DNA of 64,000 nt from Microbacterium sp. 11MF (GTDB taxonomy: Bacteria; Actinomycetota; Actinomycetes; Actinomycetales; Microbacteriaceae): positions 434,001 through 498,000 of the forward strand of contig NZ_KB911460.1 of the NCBI RefSeq assembly GCF_000383475.1, given 5' to 3'. This document shows positions 53,823-62,420 of this stretch, one piece after another. Position numbers and translations under genes: made by a program. A model generated the notes under the pieces. It saw nothing but the letters and a program-made list of their open reading frames with translations, was not told where the DNA came from and searched no databases. Position 1 is the first letter of the stretch. Each line of letters opens with the position of its first letter.

Positions 53823-55211
53823 ATGGCGGAGCGCAAGAAGCTCATCCTGAACCTGTTCGAGATGAACACGGTCAGTCACATCACCCACGGGCTGTGGTCG
53901 TTGCCGGGGAACAACCGGCACCGGATCAACGACATCTCGTACTGGATCGAGCTCGCGCAGATCCTCGAGCACGGCGGATTCGACGGGGTCTTCCTCGCTG
54001 ACGTCGTCGGTGCGTACGACGTGTTCCGGGGCGGCCCCGAGACCGCGATCCGCGAGGGGCTGCAGATCCCCTCGAACGATCCGCTGCTCGTCATCCCCGC
54101 CATGGCGGCCGTGACCGAGCGCCTGGGCTTCGGCGTCACGTTCTCGACCAGCTACGAGCCGCCGTTCTCGTTCGCCCGCCGCATGTCGACTCTCGATCAC
54201 CTCACCCGGGGACGGGTGGGGTGGAACATCGTCACCTCGTACCTGCCGAACGCGGCCCGGAACTTCGGGCTGGCCGATGAGATCCCGCATGATCGCCGCT
54301 ACGCGATCGCCGACGAGTTCCTCGACGTCGTCTACAAGCTGTGGGAGGGCTCGTGGGACGACGATGCGGTCATCGCGGATGCCGCGACCCGGACCTACAC
54401 GGACCCGTCCAAGGTCCGCTACGTCGATCACGTGGGGGAGAACTTCCGCGTCGCGGGTCCCCACCTGAGCCAGCCCTCGCCGCAGCGCACGCCCGTCCTC
54501 TACCAGGCGACCGGATCGCCCGCCGGCATCGAGTTCGCCGGACGCCACGCGGAGCTCGTCTTCACGGGAGGGCGCTCGACGGCGGACTTCATCCGCAACG
54601 TCGAGCAGATGCGGGCGGCGGCCGCCCGCCAGGGGCGCGGCGCAGACGACCTCCGCTTCATCGTGCAGGCGGGCGTCGTCGTCGGTCGCACCGAGGACGA
54701 AGCGGCCGACAAGTGGCGGACGTACCGCGAGAACACGAGCGTCGACGGCATCCTCGCCCACGCCGGGTTCCCCTTCGACCCGACGGCCTTCCCCCGCGAG
54801 ACCCTCGTCCGCGACGCCCTCGCGCAGGCGGGAGTCGCAGCGGATGCGGCGCCGCCGACCGGCCCCGACGCGACGATCGGGGAACTCCTCGACGGGATCG
54901 CCACGGGCCGTGAGGGCCGCTTCTTCGTTGCGGGGACTCCCACCGTCGTCGCCGATGAGATCGAACGGTGGCTCGACGAGGACGGCATCGACGGCATCAA
55001 TCTGCGGCAGTACCACTCCTTCGACACCGCCCGCGATTTCGCCGAGCTCGTCGTGCCCGAGCTGCGCAAGCGCGGTCGCCTCCTCGAGGGCGGTCCGACC
55101 CTGCGCGAGCGTCTGTTCGGGCGCGGACCGCGCCTGCCCGAGAACCACATCGCGGCGCGCTACCGGGGCGGCGCGAACCTCGACGTCCCGGTGGCGCCGC
55201 TGTTCGGGTGA
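53823..55211 (+). CDS. NtaA/SnaA/DszA-type flavin-dependent monooxygenase
   Basis: 462 residues. Luciferase fold of the large NtaA/DszA/DmoA group: opening LILNLFEMNTVSHITHGLW, SYWIELAQILEHGGFDGVFLADVVGAYDVF, FGVTFSTSYEPPFSFARRMSTLDHLTRGRVGWNIVTSYLPNAARNFG (quoted in parts), and FRVAGPHLSQPSPQRTPVLYQATGSPAG. DszA cleaves C-S bonds of sulfones and DmoA cleaves dimethylsulfide, both with reduced FMN. ATG 53823 has AAAGGA upstream. Last gene of the MetQNI-oxygenase operon; together the set reads as uptake, S-oxygenation and C-S cleavage of an organosulfur compound. Nitrilotriacetate-like substrates cannot be excluded. Confidence 0.9.
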   Translation: MAERKKLILNLFEMNTVSHITHGLWSLPGNNRHRINDISYWIELAQILEHGGFDGVFLADVVGAYDVFRGGPETAIREGLQIPSNDPLLVIPAMAAVTERLGFGVTFSTSYEPPFSFARRMSTLDHLTRGRVGWNIVTSYLPNAARNFGLADEIPHDRRYAIADEFLDVVYKLWEGSWDDDAVIADAATRTYTDPSKVRYVDHVGENFRVAGPHLSQPSPQRTPVLYQATGSPAGIEFAGRHAELVFTGGRSTADFIRNVEQMRAAAARQGRGADDLRFIVQAGVVVGRTEDEAADKWRTYRENTSVDGILAHAGFPFDPTAFPRETLVRDALAQAGVAADAAPPTGPDATIGELLDGIATGREGRFFVAGTPTVVADEIERWLDEDGIDGINLRQYHSFDTARDFAELVVPELRKRGRLLEGGPTLRERLFGRGPRLPENHIAARYRGGANLDVPVAPLFG

Positions 55212-55322
55212 GCGCCGGCTGAAAAATTCTCTCGTGCTGCATCCGAGGCGACCTGTCCGGCGGAACACCTAGTAGCGCCCGACATGTCCGCCGGGCGTGA
55301 CTCTTCTCATCGAAGGAGCAAC

Positions 55323-55919
55323 ATGATGAACAAGAAGCTCGGAATCGCCCTCGCCACGGTGGTCGCGGGCGCGCTCGCCCTGACCGCATCCCCTGCCTCG
55401 GCCCATCAGGCGACCGCGCCGAAGGGGACCATCGTCGACGTCGCGGTCGCCGCCTCCGGCGGCGGCACCCCGGACGCGAACGGATCGGACTACGACATCC
55501 TCGTCCAGGCGCTCGTCGCGACCGGTCTCGACAAGACCCTCGACGACCCGAACGCCACCTTCACCGTGTTCGCTCCGAACGACCGTGCGTTCGAGCGTCT
55601 CGTGACCGACCTGACGGGAACGGCGCCCACCTCCGAGAAGGCGGCGCTCACGGCGATCACCTCGACGTTCACGACCGACGAGATCAGCGACATCCTGCTG
55701 TACCACGTGGTCGCGGGCAAGAAGCTCTCGCCCCTCAAGGTCCTCTTCTCGCGCTCGATCGAGATGGCGAACGGCGTCACGATCGAGCCGCGCGGCATCA
55801 TCCTGCGCGACGAGACGCCCGAGCTGAAGAACCCCAAGCTCGTCCTCCGCGCCATCAACATCCAGGCGTCGAACGGCGTCATCCACACGATCGACCGGGT
55901 CCTCGTCCCCGGCGCCTGA
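55323..55919 (+). CDS. Secreted fasciclin (FAS1) domain protein
   Basis: 198 residues. Signal peptide (MMNKKLGIALATVVAGALALTASPASA, cleavage about residue 27) and a single FAS1 domain: DYDILVQALVATGLDKTLDDPNATFTVFAPNDRAFERLVTDL, EISDILLYHVVAGKKLSP and the H2-like NGVIHTIDRVLVP. FAS1 proteins mediate adhesion or surface contacts, as with mycobacterial MPT70, which is controlled by SigK; no sigma or anti-sigma gene is present here. ATG 55323 has GAAGGAG five bases upstream. A double-tier terminator follows. Confidence 0.92.
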   Translation: MMNKKLGIALATVVAGALALTASPASAHQATAPKGTIVDVAVAASGGGTPDANGSDYDILVQALVATGLDKTLDDPNATFTVFAPNDRAFERLVTDLTGTAPTSEKAALTAITSTFTTDEISDILLYHVVAGKKLSPLKVLFSRSIEMANGVTIEPRGIILRDETPELKNPKLVLRAINIQASNGVIHTIDRVLVPGA

Positions 55920-55930
55920 CCGCTTTCCTC

Positions 55931-55973
55931 GAACGGCCCGTCCTCGGTGGAACCCACCGGTGGCGGGCCGTTC
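55931..55973. terminator. Two-tier bidirectional terminator
   Basis: Outer perfect 10-bp stem GAACGGCCCG/CGGGCCGTTC (55931-55940 and 55964-55973) enclosing an inner CGGTGG/CCACCG hairpin, between the fasciclin gene and the convergent hydrolase gene. Confidence 0.8.
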
Positions 55974-55994
55974 GCATGCGCCGGATGCCGGGGG

Positions 55995-56972
55995 TCAGCG
56001 CCCGAGCACGCGCCGCAGCCACCGCACCCGCGCGTCGCGCGCGTCGCGGGAGAGCGCGGCGTCGGGGGCGAGCGCGTCGAAGGCGTGGGCGCCGCCCGGC
56101 CAGACGTGGAGTTCGGCGTCACCGCCGGCGGCCCAGATGCGGCGCGCGTAGTCGACGTCCTCGTCGCGGAAGGTCTCGGCCGACCCGACCTCGATGAAGG
56201 TCGCGGGCAGGCCGCCCAGGTCGGCGGCGAGGGCGGGGGAGGCGTAGGCGGGCACCGCGTCGGCGTCGAGGGCGCCGAGGTAGGCCGCCCAGCCGGTCGC
56301 GTTGGCGCGGCGGTCCCATGCGCCGAGACCTTCCATCTGACGAGCGGATGCCGAGTCGTTGCGGTGGTCGAGCATCGGATACACGAGCATCTGGCCGAGG
56401 GCGGCCGGGCCGCCGTGGTCGCGCGCGCGCAGCACCGCACCGGCAGCCAGTCCGCCGCCTGCGCTCACCCCGTGGACGATGACGCGGGCGGGGTCGAGTC
56501 CCCACGCGGACCCCTCCCGCGCGACCCACTCCCAGCCGGCGTAGACGTCGTCGAGCGGGGCGGGGTAAGGGTTCTCGGGCGCGAGCCGGTACTCGACCGA
56601 GACGATCGCACAGCCGAGGTCGAGCGCCGTCGGTCCCAGGTCGGGGAGGACGTCGTGCGCACCGCCGACGACCATCCCGCCGCCGTGGATGTGGAACACC
56701 ACGGGGAAGGGCCCCGGCTGGTCGCGAGGGGTGAGGACGGTCAGACGCACCTCGGTGCCGTCGGCGGCGACCGTCCGGGCCGCGCGGTCCGCGAAGCGTC
56801 CGCCGAGCGTGTAGGCCTCGCGCGTCGGCGGGACGGCTCCGGCGCGGAGCGCGGTGATCTCGCTCGCGGCGAGACCGACGACGACGTCCTCGCCCTCCTC
56901 GAGCGCCCGGCGGACGTCGGGATCGAACGGGGGGTGCGGGATGCCATGTGCGCTGGGGCTCCGTTGCTCCAT
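55995..56972 (-). CDS. Alpha/beta hydrolase of the hormone-sensitive lipase family
   Basis: 325 residues. Oxyanion motif HIHGGGMVVG (HGGG at 96-99), YRLAPENPYPAPLDD, nucleophile Ser170 in GVSAGGG, Asp in ETFRDEDVDY and His in GGAHAFD complete the HSL/AB-hydrolase-3 triad. Cytoplasmic carboxylesterase, probably on short acyl esters. ATG 56972 has GGAGAGGA five bases upstream. Its promoter carries the 16-bp operator also found in front of the sugar importer at 58340, so it may deacylate imported, acyl-decorated sugars. Annotations as arylesterase or acetyl esterase are equally possible. Confidence 0.92.
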   Translation of the reverse strand: MEQRSPSAHGIPHPPFDPDVRRALEEGEDVVVGLAASEITALRAGAVPPTREAYTLGGRFADRAARTVAADGTEVRLTVLTPRDQPGPFPVVFHIHGGGMVVGGAHDVLPDLGPTALDLGCAIVSVEYRLAPENPYPAPLDDVYAGWEWVAREGSAWGLDPARVIVHGVSAGGGLAAGAVLRARDHGGPAALGQMLVYPMLDHRNDSASARQMEGLGAWDRRANATGWAAYLGALDADAVPAYASPALAADLGGLPATFIEVGSAETFRDEDVDYARRIWAAGGDAELHVWPGGAHAFDALAPDAALSRDARDARVRWLRRVLGR

Positions 56973-57004
56973 GCTGATCCTCTCCACGCGGCGGGTGAGC
57001 CACG

Positions 57005-57031
57005 TGCTAAATCGCGTTAGCTCAGAGAGTA
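57005..57031 (-). promoter_or_regulatory. LacI-type operator and -10 box of the hydrolase gene
   Basis: TACTCT on the minus strand (57031-57026) is a likely -10 box. Just downstream lies TGCTAAATCGCGTTAGCT (plus-strand 57005-57022), whose 16-bp core GCTAAATCGCGTTAGC is the exact reverse complement of the site at 58265-58280. Confidence 0.75.
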
Positions 57032-57056
57032 GCGGATGCCTCGCACCGGTTCGCGT

Positions 57057-58106
57057 TCAGTGCGCGTCGGTGACCGCGCGCACCGAGCCGCGGCTGCGGA
57101 GCGGCATCGGGAGACGCTCGACCGACGCCGGGGACTCCGCGGGCGTGGTGAGCAGCATCTCGACAGCGCGCAGCCCGAGGTCGAAGTGCGGGATGGCGAA
57201 GGTCGTCAGGCCGGGGTGCACCCAGCTCGCGAGCTGGTGGTCGTCGAACGAGACGATCGAGAAGTCGCCGGGCACGGTCAACCCCGCCTCGGACACGGCC
57301 TGGTACGCGCCGAATGCGATGCGGTCGTTGAAGGCGATGATGGCGCCAGAGCGCACGCCGGACGCGATGAGGTCCGCGGTCGCCTTCCAGCCGTCGGCGG
57401 GCAGCCAGATGCTCAGCTTGCGGCCGGAGGCGGGGGAGAGTCCCGCGCCCGTCAGTTCGTCGAGGATCCCCTCGAGGCGTTCCCGCCCGGCGATGGTGCT
57501 GCGGGGCACATCCGCCGGCGTCGGCCCCGCTCCGATGAGGTGGATGTCCCGGTGTCCGCGCTCGAGCAGCAGCCGCGCGGCGCGACGCCCGGCATCCAGC
57601 TCATCCGGGAGTATCGCGTGCGCGTTCTTCGCCGGCCCCTCGGGCAACGTGTTGAGCAGGACGACGTTCCGTCCGGCGAGGGCGGCGGGGACCGGACGCT
57701 CCCGGGTGAACATCGAGGCGAGGATGACGCCGTCGACCTGACGGTCGAGCATCGCGTCGATCAGGCGTTCGCGTTCGGTGTCGTCGCCCTCGTACTCGCC
57801 GATGAACAGCATGTGCCCGTGGCGACGGGCACCCTCGAGGGCGCCCTTGATCATGTCGCCGGCCAGCTGCGACGTCGCGACGGAGTCCGAGATGAACCCG
57901 AGCGTCCGGCTCGTGCCGCTGCGCAGTCCCGCAGAGATCATGTTCGGCCGGTAGCCGAGTTCGGCGGCCACGAGGCGCACGCGTTCCTGCGACGCCTCGG
58001 CGATCCGCATCTCATCGCCTCGGCCCGACAGGACGAGTGACGCGGTCGTGCGCGACACGCCCGCTGCGCGGGCGACGTCGGCGAGTGTCACCCGATTCCT
58101 CGTCAC
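57057..58106 (-). CDS. LacI family regulator of the second sugar locus
   Basis: 349 residues. HTH VTLADVARAAGVSRTTASLVLSGRGDEMRIAEASQERV (6-43, quoted in parts), hinge NMISAGLRSGTSRTLGFI, and a ligand domain with VDGVILASMF, RDIHLIGAG and FSIVSFDDHQLASWVHPGLTTF. GTG 58106 has AGGAGG five bases upstream. Flanked by two identical operators (57006-57021 before the hydrolase gene, 58265-58280 before the importer operon), so it most likely represses both. The inducer should be the sugar carried by the importer at 58340-61488. Confidence 0.92.
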   Translation of the reverse strand: MTRNRVTLADVARAAGVSRTTASLVLSGRGDEMRIAEASQERVRLVAAELGYRPNMISAGLRSGTSRTLGFISDSVATSQLAGDMIKGALEGARRHGHMLFIGEYEGDDTERERLIDAMLDRQVDGVILASMFTRERPVPAALAGRNVVLLNTLPEGPAKNAHAILPDELDAGRRAARLLLERGHRDIHLIGAGPTPADVPRSTIAGRERLEGILDELTGAGLSPASGRKLSIWLPADGWKATADLIASGVRSGAIIAFNDRIAFGAYQAVSEAGLTVPGDFSIVSFDDHQLASWVHPGLTTFAIPHFDLGLRAVEMLLTTPAESPASVERLPMPLRSRGSVRAVTDAH

Positions 58107-58228
58107 GGAGTCCTCCTGTCTCCCGCGATCCTAACGGCGGTGGGGGAGGCGCCGCGGCGCGGGGCCGCAAGCGGATCCCGCCGGCGGATTGCGCGGACAC
58201 GTCTCGGTCACGACACGGCTCCTGCCCA

Positions 58229-58281
58229 TTGACACGTCGGGGATCGGTGGCGCATCATGACCTTGCTAACGCGATTTAGCA
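58229..58281 (+). promoter_or_regulatory. Promoter and operator of the second sugar importer operon
   Basis: TTGACA (58229-58234) and CATCAT (58253-58258) with an 18-bp spacer are followed by TGCTAACGCGATTTAGCA (58264-58281), whose core repeats the hydrolase operator in the opposite orientation. The operator covers the expected transcription start. Confidence 0.75.
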
Positions 58282-58339
58282 CCGACTCACGTCGACGCTT
58301 TTCCTCCCGAACACCGTGGTTCTCTGAAAGGAGACAGTG

Positions 58340-59704
58340 ATGTCTCGACTCACACAGCGCCCCCTCCGCCCGCTCATCCTCGCCGGTGTCCTCACCTCGC
58401 TCGCCGTGGCCGTCACCGCGTGCGCCCCTCCCGGAGGGACCGCGGCACCGCAGGCATCCTCGACCGCCGACTTCGGGGCGAACGGCCCCACGTGCGGTGA
58501 CGAGGACGTCGTCCTCAGCGGCTACTTCGAGACCGGCTTCCCGCTGCCGAAGGACCTCACCGACGAGTTCACGAAGCAGTACCCGAACGTGACCTTCGAC
58601 ATCCGTGAGGACCAGTTCGCCGTCATCACGCAGAACGCACCGCGCGTCCTGCAGGACTCGCCGCCGGACCTCATGCGCCTGCCGCAGATGTCCGAGCTCG
58701 CCACCGACGGGCTCCTCCTCGACCTCGACCCCTACGCCGAAGCATTCGGCTGGACGACGTGGCCCGAGTCGCAGCTCCAGCAGTTGCGGGTCGACGAGAA
58801 CGGTCGTCGCGGCAGCGGCCCGCTCTACGCGCTCGGCCTCAACTACTCGATGACCGGCGTCTTCTACAACAAGAGCCTCGCCGAGAAGATCGGCATGACC
58901 GAGGCTCCGAAGACCCTCGACGAGTTCGACGCCGCTTTGAAGGCGGCGAAGGATGCCGGCATCACGCCGATCACACAGTTCAACGGCGGCGCGACCGGTG
59001 GTCTGGCCTTCCCGCTGCAGGCGCTCATGGCGTCCTATGGCGACCCGGCCAAGATCAACGACTGGATCTTCCAGCAGCCCGGCGCCTCCATCGACACCCC
59101 CGAGAACCTCGAGGCGGCAAAGCACCTCAAGAAGTGGATCGACGAGGGCTTCTTCGCCGACGACATCAACTCGCTCGACTACGCGCAGATGATGAGCCGC
59201 TTCATCGGTGGAGACTCGCTCTTCATGTTCGACGGCGACTGGGAGTCGGGCAACCTCGACACCCAGATGCCCGGCGAGGCCGGCTTCTTCCTCATGCCCC
59301 CGCGTGAAGAGGGCGGCCAGATCGGTGCGATGTCCGCTCCGCTGACCTACGGTGTCGCAGCCACGGCGAAGCACCCCGACTGCGCCGCGTTCTTCCTGAA
59401 CTGGACCGCGACGAACGAGAAGGCCCGCACGATCGGCGTCGAGGTCGGCGGCTCGCACCCGATGGGCCCTGCGGACGCGTTCATGCCTCCCGTCAAGGAG
59501 GGCTCGACCACGGCTGCGACGCTCGCCGCCGGTGCTCAGCTGTCCGAGGCGAACGGTGCGATGGACTTCATCGCCAACGCGACCGGCGCGATCTACGCCC
59601 AGAGCTGGACGCCCAACCTGCAGAAGCTCGTCGCCGGCGAGCAGACCCCCGAGGGCCTGCTGTCGTCCGTGCAGTCCGACTACGAAAGCCAAATCGGGAA
59701 CTGA
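58340..59704 (+). CDS. Sugar-binding lipoprotein (SBP family 1)
   Basis: 454 residues. Lipobox VTAC (Cys28), then a family 1 sugar-binding fold: VVLSGYFETGFPLPKDLTDEFTKQYPNVTFDI, DLMRLPQMSELATDGLLLDLDPYAE, YALGLNYSMTGVFYNKSLAEKIGMTEAPKTLDEFDAALKAAKDAG (quoted in parts). ATG 58340 has AAAGGAG six bases upstream; the in-frame GTG three bases earlier is less likely. Binding subunit of the importer whose permeases follow. The ligand is unknown; the downstream beta-propeller hydrolase suggests an oligosaccharide. Confidence 0.94.
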   Translation: MSRLTQRPLRPLILAGVLTSLAVAVTACAPPGGTAAPQASSTADFGANGPTCGDEDVVLSGYFETGFPLPKDLTDEFTKQYPNVTFDIREDQFAVITQNAPRVLQDSPPDLMRLPQMSELATDGLLLDLDPYAEAFGWTTWPESQLQQLRVDENGRRGSGPLYALGLNYSMTGVFYNKSLAEKIGMTEAPKTLDEFDAALKAAKDAGITPITQFNGGATGGLAFPLQALMASYGDPAKINDWIFQQPGASIDTPENLEAAKHLKKWIDEGFFADDINSLDYAQMMSRFIGGDSLFMFDGDWESGNLDTQMPGEAGFFLMPPREEGGQIGAMSAPLTYGVAATAKHPDCAAFFLNWTATNEKARTIGVEVGGSHPMGPADAFMPPVKEGSTTAATLAAGAQLSEANGAMDFIANATGAIYAQSWTPNLQKLVAGEQTPEGLLSSVQSDYESQIGN

Positions 59705-59707
59705 GTG

Positions 59708-60667
59708 ATGGTCTCTGCTCCTCCCGCTGCTGCGCCGGTGGTCTCCACCGGCGCAGCAGCGCTCGACTCGGGGGCGGCTCAGCGCCGCCGCCGGCGTAAG
59801 TTCCGCGCGAGCCTCGCGGCGTACCTGCTGGTGCTGCCCGCCGCGGGCTTCTACATCTTCTTCGTGCTGCGGCCGATCGCCCTGTCGGCGCAGTACTCGT
59901 TCTACGAATGGAACGGCATCGGCCCGGCGACGTGGGTCGGCTTCGCCAACTACGTCGAGGTCTTCAGCAACCCGAAGCTGACGGGTGCGATCGGCAACGC
60001 GTTCGAGCTGATCATCTACTTCAGCATCATCCCCGTCGGCATCGCCCTCGTGGCCGCCAACATGATCCGCGCGATCGCCGCGAGCCGTCTGGCCGCCATC
60101 TCGCGGACCGTCCTCTTCCTGCCGCAGGTCATCCCGCTCGTTGCCGCCGGCATCATGTGGAGCTGGCAGCTGTCGACCAACGGCCTGGTCAACCAGCTGC
60201 TCGGTCTGTTCGGCCTCGGCGGGGTGACCCGTGCGTGGCTCGGCGACTTCTCGACCGCTCTTCCCGCCGTCGGCGTGATCGGCGCGTGGGTGCAGGTCGG
60301 ACTCTGCCTCGTCCTCATCCTGGCGGGCATGACGAAGATCGATCTCGCGCTCTACGAAGCCGCCCGCATCGACGGCGCCGGTCCCATCCGCGAGTTCTTC
60401 AGCATCACGCTCCCGGGCGTCCGCCAGGAGGTCGCGGTGTGCGTCACGGTCACCGTCATCGCCGCGCTCGCGAGCTTCGACATCATCTACATCGCCACGC
60501 AGGGTGGCCCCGGCGACAGCACTCTCGTCCCGGGCCTCCAGATCTTCTATCTCGCGTTCTACCAGCGCGAGGTCGGAACGGCGTCGGCGTTCGCCATCGT
60601 CCTCATGGCCCTCGTCCTCCTCATCGTCCTGCCGCTGCAGCGCATCCTCCGAGGGAAAGAATCGTGA
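59708..60667 (+). CDS. Carbohydrate ABC transporter permease (MalF/UgpA type)
   Basis: 319 residues. Six membrane helices after an Ala/Arg-rich N-terminus; SFYEWNGIGPATWVGFANYVEVF is the usual extracytoplasmic segment and YEAARIDGAGPIREFFSITLPGVRQE the coupling motif. The start is three bases after the preceding stop, and its own stop overlaps the next permease. CUT1 family. Confidence 0.94.
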   Translation: MVSAPPAAAPVVSTGAAALDSGAAQRRRRRKFRASLAAYLLVLPAAGFYIFFVLRPIALSAQYSFYEWNGIGPATWVGFANYVEVFSNPKLTGAIGNAFELIIYFSIIPVGIALVAANMIRAIAASRLAAISRTVLFLPQVIPLVAAGIMWSWQLSTNGLVNQLLGLFGLGGVTRAWLGDFSTALPAVGVIGAWVQVGLCLVLILAGMTKIDLALYEAARIDGAGPIREFFSITLPGVRQEVAVCVTVTVIAALASFDIIYIATQGGPGDSTLVPGLQIFYLAFYQREVGTASAFAIVLMALVLLIVLPLQRILRGKES

Positions 60668-61488
60668 TCGTCCGCGCACGCGAGAAGTGGCTCGGCCGCG
60701 TCCTCCTGATCGTCCTGATGCTCGTCACGATCATGCCGTTCATCAGCCTGTTCGTGACCGCGCTCCACGCGCCGGGCACCTACCCCAGTGGTCTGGAATG
60801 GCCGCCCGAGCCGCGGTGGGACAACTTCGTCACGGCGTTCCAATCCGCCAACATGGCGGCGCTGCTCGGATCGAGCTTCCTCATCGAGATCGCCGTCGTC
60901 CCGGCTGCCGTGCTGTTCGCGACCCTCGCCGGCTTCGCGCTCGGCCACCTGCGGCCCGCCGGCGGTCGCATCGTGTTCGTCGCGTTCATCCTCGGTCTGA
61001 CGCTGCCGTTCGAGGGGATCATCACGCCGCTGTACTTCCAGATCCGTGAGATGGGCCTGCTGAACACCCGATGGGCGATCATCCTGCCGCTCATCGGGCT
61101 GTTCATGCCCTTCGCCGTGATGTGGATGCGGGCGCATTTCATCACGATGCCGGCCGACCTCTCGGAGGCGGCTCGCATGGACGGCGCGACGACGTGGCAG
61201 CTCTTCTGGCGCATCCACATCCCGCTGTCGGTTCCCGCGCTGTCGTCTCTGGCGATCCTGCTGTTCCTGTGGACCTGGAACCAGTTCCTGCTCGCGATCG
61301 TGCTCGTGAACGATCCCGAGAAGCGCACGATGGCCGGCGCTCTCGGCGCCTTCCAGGGGCAATACGGCACGGACATCCCGCTGCTGTGCGCCGGGTCGCT
61401 GCTCATCCTCACCCCGACGCTGATCATCTTCCTGATCTTCCAGCGGCACTTCGTCTCTGCTCTGATGCAGGGGTCGCTGAAGGGCTGA
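60664..61488 (+). CDS. Carbohydrate ABC transporter permease (MalG/UgpE type)
   Basis: 274 residues, six membrane helices, coupling motif SEAARMDGATTWQLFWRIHIPLSVP and C-terminus LIFQRHFVSALMQGSLKG, typical of CUT1 MalG/UgpE partners. GTG 60664 overlaps the previous stop by four bases. No ATPase follows; the next gene is a glycosidase. Confidence 0.94.
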   Translation: MIVRAREKWLGRVLLIVLMLVTIMPFISLFVTALHAPGTYPSGLEWPPEPRWDNFVTAFQSANMAALLGSSFLIEIAVVPAAVLFATLAGFALGHLRPAGGRIVFVAFILGLTLPFEGIITPLYFQIREMGLLNTRWAIILPLIGLFMPFAVMWMRAHFITMPADLSEAARMDGATTWQLFWRIHIPLSVPALSSLAILLFLWTWNQFLLAIVLVNDPEKRTMAGALGAFQGQYGTDIPLLCAGSLLILTPTLIIFLIFQRHFVSALMQGSLKG

Positions 61489-61489
61489 T

Positions 61490-62413
61490 GTGGCGTTCTC
61501 TCTCGAGGCGCACTGGGTGTGGGACTTCTGGGTCGCTGACGACGGCGAGACGTTCCACCTCTACTACCTGCGCGCGCCGACCTCGCTCGGCGACCCGGAC
61601 CTCCGCCACCGGAATGCGCGGATAGGGCATGCGACCTCAACGGATCTAACCGACTGGGCCGATCACGGCGAGGTGCTCGGCCCGGGGATCGCCGGCGCGT
61701 TCGACGAGACGGCGACCTGGACCGGATGCGTCGTCCACGGCGACGACGGGCTGTGGCGCATGTTCTACACGGGGGCATCCTTCGTCGACGGATCGTCCCC
61801 CCGCAACGTCGAGGCGATCGGCATGGCGACCTCGGTCGACCTGCACACGTGGGACAAGCGCGACGGGTTCGTCCTCCGCGCCGCGGGGGAGTACTACGAG
61901 AGGCTCGGCGACACCTCGTGGCCCGACGAGGCGTGGCGCGATCCGTGGGTGTTCCGCGATCCCGCGGGCGACGGCTGGCACATGCTGATCACCGCACGGG
62001 GGAAGGATGCCGACACCGCGACCGGCGGCGTCGTCGGACACGCGTGGTCGCCCGACCTCGACACCTGGACGGTGCAGCCGCCGCTCACCGATCCGGCGCC
62101 GGCGTTCCCGCACCTCGAGGTGCTGCAGCTCGCTGAGCTCGACGGCGCCCCCGTCCTCCTCTTCTGCGCCACGCGCTCCGACGGGGCCGACGGCGTGTGG
62201 GCGGTGCCCGCCGCGGCCGTGCCTACCGGCATCCGGATCGATGACGCACGGCTGATCCTGCCGGCGCCCGCCTACGCGGGGAGGATCGTCACCGACCGGG
62301 CGGGCATCCCCGTCCTCCTCGCCTTCACGCGCGACGAGACCGGAGCGCCCGTCGGCCTCACCGACCCGGTCGCCGCCGATCCCCTCTGGCGCGCGTCACG
62401 CAGTCTGGGATGA
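61490..62413 (+). CDS. Five-bladed beta-propeller glycosidase (GH32/GH43/GH68-like)
   Basis: 307 residues, cytoplasmic. HWVWDFWVADDGETFHLYYLRAP at the N-terminus (candidate nucleophile Asp in WDFW), WRDPWVFRDP (transition-state Asp) and FPHLEVLQL (candidate acid/base Glu) are laid out as in GH32/GH68 beta-fructosidases, with blade repeats such as IGHATSTDLTDWADHGEVL and IGMATSVDLHTWDKRDG. The EC motif of true GH32 is replaced by EV, so GH43- or GH130-like activity remains possible. GTG 61490 starts just after the permease stop. Presumably cleaves the sugar delivered by the importer. Confidence 0.8.
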   Translation: MAFSLEAHWVWDFWVADDGETFHLYYLRAPTSLGDPDLRHRNARIGHATSTDLTDWADHGEVLGPGIAGAFDETATWTGCVVHGDDGLWRMFYTGASFVDGSSPRNVEAIGMATSVDLHTWDKRDGFVLRAAGEYYERLGDTSWPDEAWRDPWVFRDPAGDGWHMLITARGKDADTATGGVVGHAWSPDLDTWTVQPPLTDPAPAFPHLEVLQLAELDGAPVLLFCATRSDGADGVWAVPAAAVPTGIRIDDARLILPAPAYAGRIVTDRAGIPVLLAFTRDETGAPVGLTDPVAADPLWRASRSLG

Positions 62414-62420
62414 TGGCGGC

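Noticed and set aside
55211-55322. SigK-type promoter before the fasciclin gene
   Set aside because: A CATCC-like element is present but the matching -10 element is not convincing, and no sigma or anti-sigma gene is nearby.
58208-60679. 823-residue minus-strand frame opposite the second sugar importer
   Set aside because: Composition is shadow-like and it runs through two well-defined plus-strand genes and a promoter/operator.
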